A stretch of DNA of 64,000 nucleotides from Trichostrongylus colubriformis (lineage: Eukaryota; Nematoda; Chromadorea; Rhabditida; Trichostrongylidae). A model generated the notes under the pieces. It did no database searches, had not been told where the DNA came from, and saw only the letters and a list, made by a program, of their open reading frames with translations. Shown piece by piece: positions 12,246 through 23,218 of the stretch. Positions within the stretch are counted from its first letter, which is position 1; the number at the start of each line of letters is the position of its first letter. Location: positions 30,643,274-30,707,273 of the forward strand of contig OZ022257.1 of the NCBI GenBank assembly GCA_963978905.1. Reading direction: 5' to 3'. Both the position numbers and the translations under genes were made by a program.

Positions 12246-13318
12246 GTAAGGCTTAGATGAAGGTAAATAAAGTTACGAACAGATGATTGTACGATGGAAC
12301 CAGGTGTGGAACGACATCGCGAAGATGAGCTCCTCTGTAATTATAATAGCATCCCAACATTTTATTCTGCACACGTAAGCAGCATTTATAGGGGATAATA
12401 CCCATCTGATTTTAAAGAAATATCTTTCCTTCACTAAAGTATAAAAAAAACACTATTCAGAACAGCAGATGTGGATCTTTGCCTAAGCCTACAAGGGCAA
12501 AGGAGTGAGCCACTTTCCACTAAACGAACCCTTTCCAGGACAAGTATACTGCTTCACTCACCGAAACACTTTGCCTTTCCTAGGCCTGGGTTGAAGTTCA
12601 CAACCCTTTCTCCCTTCACAAAAACAAGTTTCGCCAAGAGGGAATGTGAGTTTTCCTACTTCTTGATCAAGTTATGATCAAGAAGTAGGAAAACTTTCGA
12701 GATGGGTGAATCAACTTCTATGTGCAGAAATGGATTTTCCACGAGAGAAATGGTTCGCCTTTTCCTTCCTCCACCTCGCCCCAATTCTCAATATGCATGT
12801 AAGAGCCTAAAAAGTATCAAGTTCAGCAATTTGCCATCTAACAGCTCAATCAGAAACATTGAAAGTGCGTTTGGAATACAGCAGGTGCTAGCAGATTGCC
12901 AGAGGGACTGCGCGCGATCGAGTGATTTATTGATAAGGCCCAAAATACGACAACTGTCGCGGATTTGACTGGAGAATGTTACAAGCTTCACAAATTCATT
13001 ACCCACGAGATCTGATAATTCATTTTCAAACAGCAGTTCATAGAGACAATGAAAGATAATGAAGAAAGCTCTAGATCAAGGTAGTTCCTAGATCCTCGTT
13101 GAGAGAACTATTTTCACTAAATGGAAATCACTGATAAAGTGCGGAAAAACGGGGGTGAGGAGTGTAAAACAATACAGGGCAAATACAAGAATTACGAGTT
13201 GAGTTCTTCACGCTTTAGATGATTATCTGTCGAATCTAACACGAGCAAATAGTCACTACATCAAATGGGAAGCTAGAATTCTACAAAGTACACACACACT
13301 GCTGGTGCAAATGTATAC
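12246..13318. other. Unassigned stretch
   Basis: No gene was recognised apart from the hairpin listed separately. Reading frames here are short and uncharacteristic. Confidence 0.35.
12649..12695. repeat. Perfect 21-bp inverted repeat, 5-nt loop
   Basis: The left arm 12649-12669 and right arm 12675-12695 are exact reverse complements, separated by AGTTA. A transcript would fold into a strong hairpin. It could be a snap-back duplication or a small-RNA-like hairpin; nothing else nearby supports a gene. Confidence 0.7.
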
Positions 13319-13455
13319 TCCATTTCGGAGCTGATAGGGTATGGCCTATGGACATAGGTGAGTGGCGAGAGTGAGAGTGTGTGGCGAAGTGGGAGAGTCA
13401 GATACATCCTCCCCCATCTCCGTAGGCCACGCCCTATCAGGCGCTCCGAAATGGA
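13319..13455. mobile_element. Small inverted-repeat element (MITE-like)
   Basis: Arms of about 34 bp start TCCATTTCGGAGC at 13319 and in inverse ending at 13455. The arms are imperfect (GATAGGGTATGGCC against GATAGGGCGTGGCC). The interior is only about 65 bp and non-coding. Confidence 0.6.
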
Positions 13456-14238
13456 CTGTATGCAGATTTTAGACCGCAGCTCAGCTGCAATAGTTGGCTG
13501 ACTCAAAAAGAAAATTCAATAGGTTAACTAGGCCATTCTCAATGAGATGCACATCACCGTATGGTATTCAGACACAAAACCGAAGTCTGCTTCCCATATT
13601 TGAAGAACGATCTTGTGAAAAAAGTTAGTGGGGGGGGGGGGGGGGGAGGGGGGAGGGTGACAATAGGATGAAGGCAACGTGAAAACATGGGGAGGCATGG
13701 TGGGTAATGGTGTAGTGGGTAGTACAATTAAGGGCGAGTTCTCAATACTTGATGCACGCACTATTTCATATTTCGTCAGCTCATATCAGCAATACGTACA
13801 GCTTTTTGTCAGTGCGTAGAAGTGTTCTCATCATCAGGGATAGTGTTTATAGCACCATCCCATGAGGGCAGCCGAGAAATCGAAACGTTCTTATGGGATT
13901 TATGGAACCAAAACACAGTATCATGAGTGGAAATCGATGCTATCGACGTCTCCACGTGGGCTCACAGTCCAGGTATTGTCAACGAGTTGCGGTTTCTGAG
14001 ATATCCTCGGATTCTCTAAACAGCATATTTGGCTATAATATCTTCGAAGCAAGGATACACACCACTCCAGCCTATACAACTTTCAGAGAAATGGTATTAA
14101 TAGTAGCCATGCCCACCAGATGCTCGTCACCATCAATCCCCGAGGCTCGTCATCATCAATCTTCAAGTTTCATCATGATGCGCCGCAGCCAATCAGACGG
14201 CGCCACCTCGATCTGACAGCCAGCCTGCGACTACTTGG
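13456..14238. other. Non-coding stretch with a long G-run
   Basis: There is a run of 17 G at 13630-13646, followed by further G-blocks to about 13657, which could form a G-quadruplex and is prone to length change. No gene was recognised in the remainder. Confidence 0.5.
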
Positions 14239-14712
14239 AGGCACCTTCTGCGATGATTGCATCAGCTATTACCCTGCCGCAGCCGATAGACCCCCGGTAA
14301 ATGTCAAGTTTGTACCCTTTGAGCGGCGTCACGAGGCCTCCTGTCAGCGCTAAGTCTGCGGAAAACAACTGCCATCCCACCCGGCAGTGGACGAAGACTT
14401 TTCCAACGTCGCGTTTACGTGGGCTTGTGATTCTGCGATAAGAAGAGATAAAGAAAAATTCCAGTAGTTAATGACACGTTCACTTGGGAAATCAGGTAAT
14501 CTCCCAGGGTTCCTCATGATACCATCCAACGGGAGGTAATTCAAAGGCTCGTTTTCACGCAGCGATTTCGTACAAGGACAGATGCCAGGAAGCCGTATTT
14601 CTACCACGTTCGGGAGCCTCTTTGGGACTTTTCTTCCTCGGTGTATTCTTTAGCACCTTTGATTTCATGATTCAGCTCTTAAACCCATTCGAGGTAATCG
14701 CGAAAAGTGCCT
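14239..14712. mobile_element. TTAA-type small element, copy 1 (degenerate)
   Basis: This is a roughly 474-bp relative of 52233-52730, similar along its whole length. The ends read AGGCACCTTCTGCGAT on the left and AGGCACTTTTCGCGAT inverted on the right. The TTAA flanks that are clear in the other copy have decayed here. It is non-autonomous and carries no transposase. Confidence 0.7.
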
Positions 14713-15088
14713 TCAAGCTGCCGCCAGCCGGCAGTTGGAAGCCCCCCCCCCCCCGAGTTCCTGGCAGCCACTACGTCCCCCTTCTCCTTTTCCACTTTAG
14801 TGCTTTTTCGACATTCGGGAAGACATTTCGTCATCGAAGGTATTGTTTACTGTACAATACCATGTGAGGAACTGCATTTCGCAACTCCTCACATACATCG
14901 ATGTTTTCCATGTCCTCGGATCTCAGTCCAGGTCTTATCCTGTTCACGAGTTGACACCCACCCGCCCAACCCTAGCGTTTTTCAGGACCTCTCTGGAACG
15001 AAGCAGGCGAGCTGTGTGAAACAGGTTGCGGTGCGGATTACCACGCGTGGCGTAATCCATAAGAGCCTCACTAACTCGCATCGCTAAA
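14713..15088. other. Unassigned stretch with a C-run
   Basis: A run of about 14 C occurs near 14743-14756. The open frame at 14707-15087 has no recognised domain. Confidence 0.35.
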
Positions 15089-15770
15089 GCAGCCCTCAAA
15101 GCATATTCCTATGCTTGTCAAAATTCGTTAAATGGTGGGGAGCGGAACGTATCAAGGACTTGCCTATCCCAAAAGATAGAAACTTGTTTTTGGCTAACTG
15201 CATAGATAAAAAGCAACAAATTTCTCAACCTAGTATTTCGACCGCCCTCACATTTGTCCTAGAGAAACAAGGATGCAGACAAAGAATTGGAGGAATCGCT
15301 CTTAGATAAAGCGGTCAGGATTAGGACGCCTGCCACTCACCGGAGGAAAATTTCAAGGGAAGACCACAGTAGTATCGTACATCCTGGATTTCTGTCTAAA
15401 GATCCTAAAGTATTGTCTACAGTTGCACTTACGGTACTCTATTCAGAGGATTCCTCAGACTTAATGAGGCTTAAACCCTCATCTAGATGATTTGTCGCTG
15501 GACATGCACCTATTCCATACATATTAGGAAATCTAAAACGGATCAAACACAAAAAGGAGCGCTTATGTCTTTCAACATAAATCTGGGGTCGGAGGAACAC
15601 TCCGTAATCCATAAACAAATGGCTTATGTAGTACAAGGGGGTAGCGCTTATATTTTTCCATTACATTCAACTCACTTGCCTCTTAGTCCACCCACCATCT
15701 CCAAGATTTTGCAACAATGCCAATGTATCCTGTATCTACCTCATAGGAATACCGCTACGGTTATGTAGGT
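15089..15770 (+). pseudogene. Tyrosine recombinase relic (DIRS/PAT- or Crypton-like)
   Basis: Read across three frames, this resembles a tyrosine recombinase, the enzyme that integrates DIRS/PAT retroelements and Cryptons. The N-terminal part (15089-15290) resembles the SAM-like core-binding domain: KAYSYAC, then KFVKWWGAERIKDLPIPKD and a spaced ISQPSISTALTFV helix. The catalytic domain follows: an HRRKISREDH linker, SSDLMRLK near 15454 where the first catalytic Arg box should lie (the Arg itself is not seen), RKSKTDQTQKGA near 15529 with the conserved Lys, a YIFP strand near 15650 and PHRNTATVM near 15742 at the His-x-x-Arg box. The catalytic Tyr is not visible. Frameshifts lie near 15110, 15290 and 15487. 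No LTR or RT was found beside it, so the parent element class is undecided. The assignment rests on motif order alone. Confidence 0.55.
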
Positions 15771-15970
15771 TAGGCCAATCTATAATCTGATAAGCGCAAA
15801 TCACAATATCTAAAAAACTCTGTTCCATTATTCTTCGAACATTCTCGGCGGAATCTTAGAGGACGTGCAATTCTTGGTATTTTGATTCATTGCTATAATT
15901 ATTGGACAGGTCGGGAGTTTAATCGGAGATTTTCTGATTGAGAGCATATCATGGTGTTTCCGTTATATAT
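15771..15970. other. Unassigned spacer
   Basis: Nothing was recognised; the missing C-terminus of the recombinase is not readable here. Confidence 0.4.
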
Positions 15971-15971
15971 T

Positions 15972-16990
15972 TCCGTAAAGTAAAGACCACACATGGACCA
16001 AGTTAAGATCCGCCCACGGTGGGCGAGGCGGGCCTTAGAATGTTCCGTTTTCAGACCGAAAATTGTAAATATGGTTCCCCAAACGTGGAGAAAGGTAGAT
16101 TAAGGTAAGGAATGAATTTTTCAAGTCGTAAAAGATGCGTGGGTGCAGTGGGCGGAGCATTTGTAAGCGGAGCTAGGACGTTACATGAAAAACGACCTGT
16201 GGAGATGGGACAAGTGTGGTAAAGGGTAGAGCATGGGAAAGGAAGTAAAGAGCACACATGGACTGATTCAAGCTTCGCCTACGGTGGGCGGGTCGTTCCC
16301 TGGCATTATCCGTTTCAGACAAAAACTGTTAATTGGGTTTGGATGCACCTCAAACGTGGAGGAGAGGTGGATTAAGGTCAGGAATGAGCTTTTCAAAGTC
16401 ATGAAAGATGTGTGGGCACTGGTAGTGGTGGGGAGAGCTTGGACGTTACATGAAAACAACCTGTGGAGATTGGAGCAAGTTTGGGGTGATTAGGGCATGG
16501 GAGAAGAAGTAGGGAGCACCAATGCACCAAGTTAAGCTACACACGGAGCGTACACTGAAATACTCTGTCCTCATAAAAAACATCTTCGATCGACCTACTG
16601 AGGCACATAGTGTTTCTGCACATAAGTATGCGCCAGCCAGCTGGTTATATATAGAAAGCCTCGTCTTTGTGTACGTCCCCTCCGTCCCTCCGTCCTTCCG
16701 TTAATCTGTCACGAAATCAGGTATTATATGAAAAACAAAGGAGATGGAAACAAGTATGGGATGGGTAGAGCACGAACAAGAATTAAAGAGCGCACTTACA
16801 CCAAGTTATGCTCCGCGCAAGGTGGGCGGGACGTGCACTGGAATGTTCCGTTTTCAGGCAGAAAATGTTGAATGGGTTCGAATGTGCCTCAAACGTTGGC
16901 AGAATATGGATTCAGGTCAGAGATAAGATGTTGAACATCGTTGAAGAAGCCTGGACAAAGTGGATGGAGCGCACCTCAGATGAGCGGTTT
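15972..16990 (+). repeat. Tandem repeat, period about 265 bp
   Basis: Units are marked by a CCGTTTTCAG-like motif at 16046, 16311 and 16849 (spacings 265 and 2 x 269) and by repeats of AACGTGGAG and GGACGTTACATGAAAA. The third unit is disrupted at about 16550-16715 by unrelated sequence. Open frames across it are repeat-derived. Confidence 0.75.
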
Positions 16991-17000
16991 GCAAGACTCA

Positions 17001-17917
17001 TAACTACAGTTAGTGCCGTTAGAGTGTTAAAAATCGCGCGAAAACGCGTTTTCGCGTTTTTTATCGTTTTTCTCCATAAATCTGATATGATTATTTTTAC
17101 TAAAGCTCTAGTTTGCCGCACTGATCGACGTGCATGGCCATGGGAAAGCTGCGGCGCCATCGTGACGGCCCCGCGCTATTCACGTGCACGGCCGTGGGAA
17201 ACTGCTCGGCTGGGAGGGGGAGCGGTCACGGTCGATGGCCCTGGCGGAGCGCCGAGCAGTTTCCCACGGCCGTGCACGTGAATGGCGCGGGGCCGTCACG
17301 ATGGCGCCACAGCTTTCCTATGACCATGCACGTCGAACGATGGGGCGGACTAGAGCTTGAAAAGTCGATTGACAAAAGGAAAAGGCTGGAAGTGAGGAAA
17401 ATAAGAACCATGAACACTAAGGTTTTTATATATCAGTCGATAGCATCTTCCCTGGGGAATGCAACGGTGTACATTTCAATGGGGAATCTGCGGCTGAAAA
17501 TGAGTTAAGAGATGGTTTTTTCAACAGCATATACTCAGAGGCACTGTTTAAGGCCACACCACGGAACAGGGGTTCGTCTGAGATGAGAGAAACTTTGAAA
17601 TTCCTACACAGCTGTGAACTTTTCCTACACAGCTGTGAACTTAGATCAGAGATGTGAGAAGACTTCGCTGCCAGTTCATCAAATTTCGAAGGAATTTTCC
17701 CTCAAACTTTTGAGAATGTGAAAGAATTGTGTAGTACCGAAGTTGAGAAAATCAAAAACTTGTGGTACCTTCTTGTAGAGCTCGATGAGCTGATTGTAAA
17801 ACATATATGTTCGGTGAAAATAATCAATATCAATCAATTTATGGAGAAAAACGATGATAAACGCGAGAACGCGTTTTCGCACGATTTTTAACACTCTTAC
17901 GGCATTAACTGTAGGTC
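17001..17917. mobile_element. Inverted-repeat element with a nested palindrome
   Basis: Outer arms of about 100 bp (17001-17100 and 17815-17917) are inverted copies beginning CTACAGTTA and sharing GTTAAAAATCG and CATAAAT segments. Between them lies the GC-rich palindrome 17103-17358. There is no transposase. The short shared flank TCATA on both sides is a possible target duplication but is not certain. Confidence 0.65.
17103..17358. repeat. GC-rich palindrome, 108-bp arms
   Basis: The arms 17103-17210 and 17251-17358 pair with no net gap around a 40-bp spacer. Pairing runs from AAGCTCTAG at the outer edge to ACTGCTCGGC at the inner edge. GC content is well above the surrounding AT-rich sequence. 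It overlaps no gene; mirrored reading frames on the two strands are a by-product. Confidence 0.85.
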
Positions 17918-18291
17918 ATATTGCAGCCTGAGACCAGGAAAACTCGGTAGAAATAATCCAAGTCCAAGCTATCGAACACACTCAAAATAAGCGGAAAACT
18001 GCCCACAGCGAGCGGAGCGTGATACAATCCATGAGTAGAGTTAATAAAAATAAATGCCGATCGACGTACTGAAGCCCACAATTTTTGGTGTAATGCTCCT
18101 AGAGCATTCGTCACACCACATTGCGTTTAGAGACCGATTACAAAAGAGTTCCTGCATGTTTCTTTTTATCACGAAACATCGCATAACATGCGCAGTGATC
18201 AAGGGTTCTTACTTGGCACTATTGATGCTAGGATGCCAGCCCAAGAGAACGTAGTGTTTTAAGAGATCATTTCGCAAAGAAACTTACATAC
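17918..18291. other. Unassigned spacer
   Basis: No gene was recognised; this is the 3' side of the exon at 18292-18530 on the minus strand, and no further exon was found. Confidence 0.35.
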
Positions 18292-18530
18292 CTCAGTAAG
18301 TAGTGCCACGACCGGACAGTGACCAACTCCGCAATCAAGGCCTCACTGACAAGTGCAGTGGCGTATTCCGGTTCCATGAAAAGGTTGTAAAACAGAGAAG
18401 GTGAGGTAGATCTTGATAGAAGACGTAAATGATGTGGACACACAGGGCAACCAGCTTCACGCAGCGCAATCACATCCTCTTCACATCCAGTTTCTATTAC
18501 TGCCGAGAGGAGCTCACCATTCCACCAAAC
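18292..18530 (-). CDS. Internal exon of an unrecognised host gene
   Basis: The exon is 239 nt: 79 full codons plus two nucleotides, open throughout on the minus strand. It is bounded by a TTTCTTCTAG acceptor and a near-perfect nematode donor (GTATGTAAG, starting at 18291). It starts VWWNGELLSAVIETG, contains GCPVCPHHLRLL, and ends RSWHYLLR. Composition is protein-like with balanced acidic and hydrophobic residues and a Cys-x-x-Cys pair. I do not recognise the family. The next sequence upstream on the same strand (18730-18900) is also open but its phase does not fit, so the exon stands alone here. It may belong to a gene with very long introns or be an orphaned piece. Confidence 0.55.
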
Positions 18531-19338
18531 CTAGAAGAAATTGGTGAGCGACGAAGTTGTTGTCTACTGACCAGTTCTGAAAGTTCTTACTCCCAAGAAT
18601 CCCTTAGTTCTGTCTTGATATGAAAAGCAAAACCATACACACCATAGGCACGTCTCTATGAACCATTGCTATCACAGTTGACTACCACAGTTTCGGAAGG
18701 ATAGAAATTCTTGAACATCTGACATCAATCTATTCAAAAGCCTCTACGAACGTATGCAGAGAATCGACTGGTAGTCTCCGGGTGAAATTTGAAATAATGC
18801 GAGAAACGAGTAATCATGTGGTCCGTACTCAGCCACAGACTCCTTTGCAAACACTACCAACTGGACTATTGAAAACTGGCATCGCTCTTCTACCAAATTA
18901 CATAACCGAGAGCACTGATCTTTGTTAGAATAAAAATTTTACCTCTGAATTCTCTGTTCAATATGCTTTATAAGTAATTCAAAAGCATTTTTCTGCTCTA
19001 TCGGGATAGTGTTCCGGGTTGATCTTGATTGCTAATCAGGCTGGATTTTTAGACCAAGTATGGGGGGTGCGGTTGACGTTATTTCACTAATATCTTTTCC
19101 ACAGGAAGATAAAGAATTCGGTGAATGATGTATCCCCGTCACCACTCACTGCCTCTTCCTTATGTTGCACTACACTTCAAAACAGACTGTAGAGGGAATT
19201 CTCTTGTCTGATCGGAAGGAATCCTCAGAAATCAACGATGGCAGAAAAACGAAGTTCGAAGAAAGTGTGACACGACTTCTCGATCAGCCAGCCACTCAAG
19301 TGAACATGCAGAAGTGATCGAGGTTAAAAGGAAGTTAT
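18531..19338. other. Mostly unassigned, one weak terminal-exon candidate
   Basis: On the plus strand, 19105-19192 is open after a TCTTTTCCACAG acceptor and ends in TAG (28 codons). On both strands, 18717-18930 is open for about 55-70 codons without good boundaries. None has a recognisable domain. Confidence 0.25.
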
Positions 19339-20374
19339 CTAACAAGGGAAGGACCACAAGTCGAAGTGGCCATTCGGAATGGGATACATATGATCCGACG
19401 TATTTTCGGACGCTGATCTCGAATCTGTATTCGAAATTTGCAAAACGATTCTCTGAGCGGAGTTATGGAGGGTTTTTTGAAAAAACAATACTATTGTGGT
19501 AGGTTTGGAAGCCCATAGCACGCGAGCCAGACCTTCTTGCGCAAAACCAGGGAGATTTTCGTGTTCAGGGAGTCAAATTACCTCAGAAGACAAGTTTTTG
19601 ACCGATTCGAGAATTTGACCAAATTTCGGAAAAATTTACGGGCTATAGGGTGGCAACCCATTGAACAAAGGAGAAGTCGTTGACCCTTGCCTAGGAAATG
19701 CTCCTATTTGACGCTTGTTTCGTACATTTAGTGCGATGGGCAAGTGTAAAAGGTATGTGTGGGCTATCTAGTTCAGGTTGCAGGGTTTTCTGTAGAAGAA
19801 AATTCAAAATCTACCACTTTATAACCTGGCCACCCCCAATTTTCTGAAGTTGGACCAAAAACTGGATTTGGCTGAAAATTTGCACAGAGGGGTAATTCGA
19901 CCCCCTGTGCACGAATATCATAATCTCTTCACGCAAAAACGCCTAATACGTGTGGTACGGGATTCTCTTCGACTTGGTATCCTTCCCTTGTGAGTAATGT
20001 TAGCAGTTATAAATAAAGTGGCAGAGTAAATGATGGGTGTGATAGGTACCAGTCCAAGGAAACATCCAGAAGTGGAATAAAAGCACTTACTGACAATGAA
20101 ACACAAAATGCAAAAAATCCCGCACTGGCGGGGAGCAAACCCTCGGTCCTTCTCCTGCAGATCCGGAGCACTACCACTGACCCGCTGAGGCCGTTGGCTG
20201 CTCAGCAACGGCCATGCTGATGAACCGTTCACTCAAAAAAAAACCTCCATAACTCCGCTCAGAGAATCGTTTTGCAAATTCGGAATGCAGATTCGAGATC
20301 AGCGTCCGAAAAGAGATCGGACCATATGCATCTCATTCCGAATGGCCACTTCGACCTGGGGTCCTTCCCTTGTA
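19339..20374. mobile_element. Long-TIR element family A, copy 1
   Basis: Inverted arms of about 150 bp (19339-19490 and 20230-20374) share AACAAGGGAAGGA, GTGGCCATTCGGAATG and GAGTTATGGAGG. The interior matches copy 2 (27142-28092), which lies in the opposite orientation. No transposase is present. A tRNA-like module sits inside at 20118-20203. Confidence 0.7.
20118..20203 (-). other. tRNA-Cys-like module inside element A1
   Basis: On the minus strand the segment reads like a tRNA: a GGTCAGTGGTAGTGCTC D-arm/A-box region, a CTGCAG anticodon area (GCA, as in tRNA-Cys), and a GGTTTGCTCC B-box-like stretch. The arms do not fold cleanly, so this is a tRNA-derived relic and not a functional gene. 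Confidence 0.45.
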
Positions 20375-21183
20375 AGTCATGGATGGGCGCTTTTTTGAAA
20401 TTGTTTTTTGCATCGTGTAGGGAACCTGCATGAAACATAGAGCTGATGTCCATTTTTGCTGAACGGCCCTACCGATGCCGAAAAGGGATTGATGGTTCGG
20501 TCTCTGCTGAGGATAAATGTTGGCAAAATTTGATTTTCAGTTTCTAGGTTCATTTAAAAATGAAAATTAAGTGCAGTAATCACCTTCGCAATTCCGGGCT
20601 ACTCCCTATTGCCATTTTTCAGCATGTCTGTGGCCCCATCTTCTGAGCCTGCCAGCGCTAATAGCGCGCCAGCGAAGCAACAACAAACGGATTTGATGTT
20701 CGTGCTCAGAGGGCCCTCACCTCTGGGGTGAATTCCCCACACATTCTGGGAAGTGGCACCTTCGACAGCACGTTGGACGAAGAAGAGGACGGTATCACGT
20801 GTAGGAAATCCGCACCTCTCATATCCGTGTTCGGCAGCGGAGTTATGGCGATAGGCATTCATGCTGTACACATGCCATTGATTTACATCGATTTTGTTGG
20901 TTATTCACTTCTACAAACAGAAAGGCACCATATATCTATGGTCAAGCAGTTTCTCAGATTAGGGTCAAAATCTGGACTTGGTTAGAAATGTGTCTCCTAG
21001 GGTAGTCTGACACCAGAGTACGAATACGTTCGACACGAAAATCCACTGAGCGCCACGGGCCGCTGAGCATCCAAAAAGTCAGATCATCTGCCATGCTGTC
21101 AGCAAAAATTATAGTCATATGGCATGAAGAGACGCGTACGAAGGTGAAAAAGTGGGAGCAAAAAAAAACAAAAGTTCAGCATT

Positions 21184-21258
21184 AGCGAGATTCGAACCAC
21201 AAAACCATATGGTCCGCTTGAGAATCCACCGTAATGTCCAGTATGTCATCGGGTCGCT
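21184..21258 (-). other. tRNA-like module inside element B1
   Basis: The minus strand shows ATACTGGA, GGATTCTCAAGCGGA and a GTGGTTCGAATC B-box, in the same order as in copy B2 at 48836-48918. It resembles a tRNA-Ser/Leu body, but the T-stem pairs poorly, so it is called a relic. Confidence 0.45.
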
Positions 21259-21689
21259 GTTAGTGAACGGCTATGGAACTTCTGCGCACTTTCAGTACAT
21301 GCTATCCTAAACAAAGCGAAATGTGTAGAGAGATAGATGGGATAACAGCTAAATCTGCACATGCTCAAAGCTGCAACGAGTATCCTACTATATATAATCC
21401 GCTAAGTATGTCTGTCTGTCCGTGTGTGTGTGTGTGTGTGTGTCTGTCTGCCACGAAATTCATATCTCGCGTCGCAGCAAAGCTGGGACGCTGAATTTTA
21501 CAAGTGATGTAGGGGGTGCCAAGGGAACCCCAGCGGTGGTGGACCGAAAGTGATAGCAGCTGATAAGGGCTGATAAGGAGCCCCGAAAGAAAATGTTGTC
21601 AAATCCGTTTCGCCTTTCGGGACGATCCCGGAGCGCCCATATTCATAGGTGTTTTGAGTGTTGGGACGGGGACATTAATGGTGGGTGAC

Positions 21690-22300
21690 CCGCATTGATA
21701 ACGGTTGATAAGATTCGATAAGGAGCGTAGAAAGGCTGGAGTCGTCGAATCCGTTTCGCTTTTTGCATAGGTCCCGTAGCGTTCATAGTCACAGGTGTTC
21801 TGCAGGGTAGGACGGGGACATTGATGGTGGGTGATCCAGCTTGACAATGGTTGATAAGATTCGATAAGACGCGTAAAAAGGCTAGAGTCGTCGAATCCGT
21901 TTCGCCTTTCGTGTTGATTTAAGAGCGCTGACACTCAATGGGTGTTTAGGAGGGTGGGCCAGGGACATTAATGGTGGGTGTCCCGCATTGATAACGGTTG
22001 ATAAGATTTGATAATGAGCGTAAAAAGGCTAGAATCGTCTAATCCATTTCGCCTTTCGGGTTGATCCCAGAGCGCCGATGTTCATAAATGTTTTGAGTGT
22101 TGGGACAGGGACATTAGTGGTGGGTGGCTCGCATCGATAACGGTTGATAAGATTCGATAAGGAGCATGAGAAGGCATGTGTCGTCAAATGCGTTTCGCCT
22201 TTCGCGTTGGTCCAAGAGCGCTGACACTCATAATTGTTCAGCAGGGTGGAACGGGCACATCAATGGTGGGTGATCCAAACTGATAATAGTTGATAAGATT
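21690..22300 (+). repeat. Tandem array with 146-147 bp monomers
   Basis: The marker GTTGATAAG occurs at 21704, 21850, 21997, 22143 and 22289, giving spacings of 146, 147, 146 and 146 bp. Each unit contains TCCGTTTCGCCTTTC-like and GACGGGGACATTAATGG-like blocks. Confidence 0.9.
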
Positions 22301-22947
22301 CACCAGGGGAAATGTCACCAAGGCCGGTTCGCTTTTGCGGCTTACTGTAGAATGTTCACATTCGCAGGTATTGTAGGGTACGGGGATCTCAATGGTGTTG
22401 TTGATTACACGGGCCTCAGTGAAACTGATAACGGCTTACATTAGCTGATAAGAACCGTTAGGAATTGAACGGGATGAAATCCTTTACATCGCTTGCTGCT
22501 ACTGCTGCATATACGACCGCTTTACAAGCACGTCTGATGCTTACTGTCATTGGGTTAACATATTCTGTTTATGTTCTGATATCACTGGCCGATGTATCGA
22601 CCGCTGAACTCCCTAGTGTTCCAGAAAATGGTGCATTTCTCTTGATACTGCGATCTACATTGATAATCATGATACAACCTACATTTGTAATAGCAAAGCA
22701 AGCGATTCACTCGGAATCATTTTATAATGCGGTACTGGCAGCGACCCTGAGTATCGACCGCTAGACTATGCAAAATTCCAAATAGTGAGGCGTGTTTACG
22801 AAAACGAAAAACATCGATAATCGGGATATGGATCTGCCATCAATGTGTAGGAATTAGATGCTCAGCAGGTGAATAAATTGTTACCAATCGATGCAATCGA
22901 ATACAATTTATCGATCTCTAAACTATCCGAATTCCCAAATATGACCT

Positions 22948-23218
22948 GAACCAGTTGGGCGCACACTACTGCGCGCGATTCATGTTGACAACGTGCAAAA
23001 TGGGTCCGATACAAAGCGACTGGAGTATCATAGCACGGGAATGCTTTTTTTATCACGCCATCTTCTCTGCTTTTTTGCAATTCAATAGCTCAGCTGAAAG
23101 CAGAGTCAAGGAAATTTCCGCTCAATGCCATACACAACCGGTTCGTGCCGATCAAACCTGTTTTGCCCAACATCGCCATGAATCGCGCGCAGTAGTGTAC
23201 GCCAGCCAACTGGTGCTA
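22948..23218. mobile_element. Small inverted-repeat element
   Basis: Arms of about 45 bp read ACCAGTTGGGCGCACACTAC at the left and the inverse at the right, including CTACTGCGCGCGATTCATG. Relatives occur at 42354-42621, 59918 and 60474. The interior is non-coding. Confidence 0.7.

Noticed and set aside
18717..18930. Open reading on both strands next to the 18292 exon
   Set aside because: The phase does not fit the neighbouring exon, splice boundaries are weak, and neither strand has a known domain.
21690..22300. CRISPR-like array
   Set aside because: Units are whole 146-bp tandem monomers without unique spacers, in a eukaryotic transposon context.
22465..22764. 99-codon frame within R146
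   Set aside because: The frame is not preserved in other copies of the same element.
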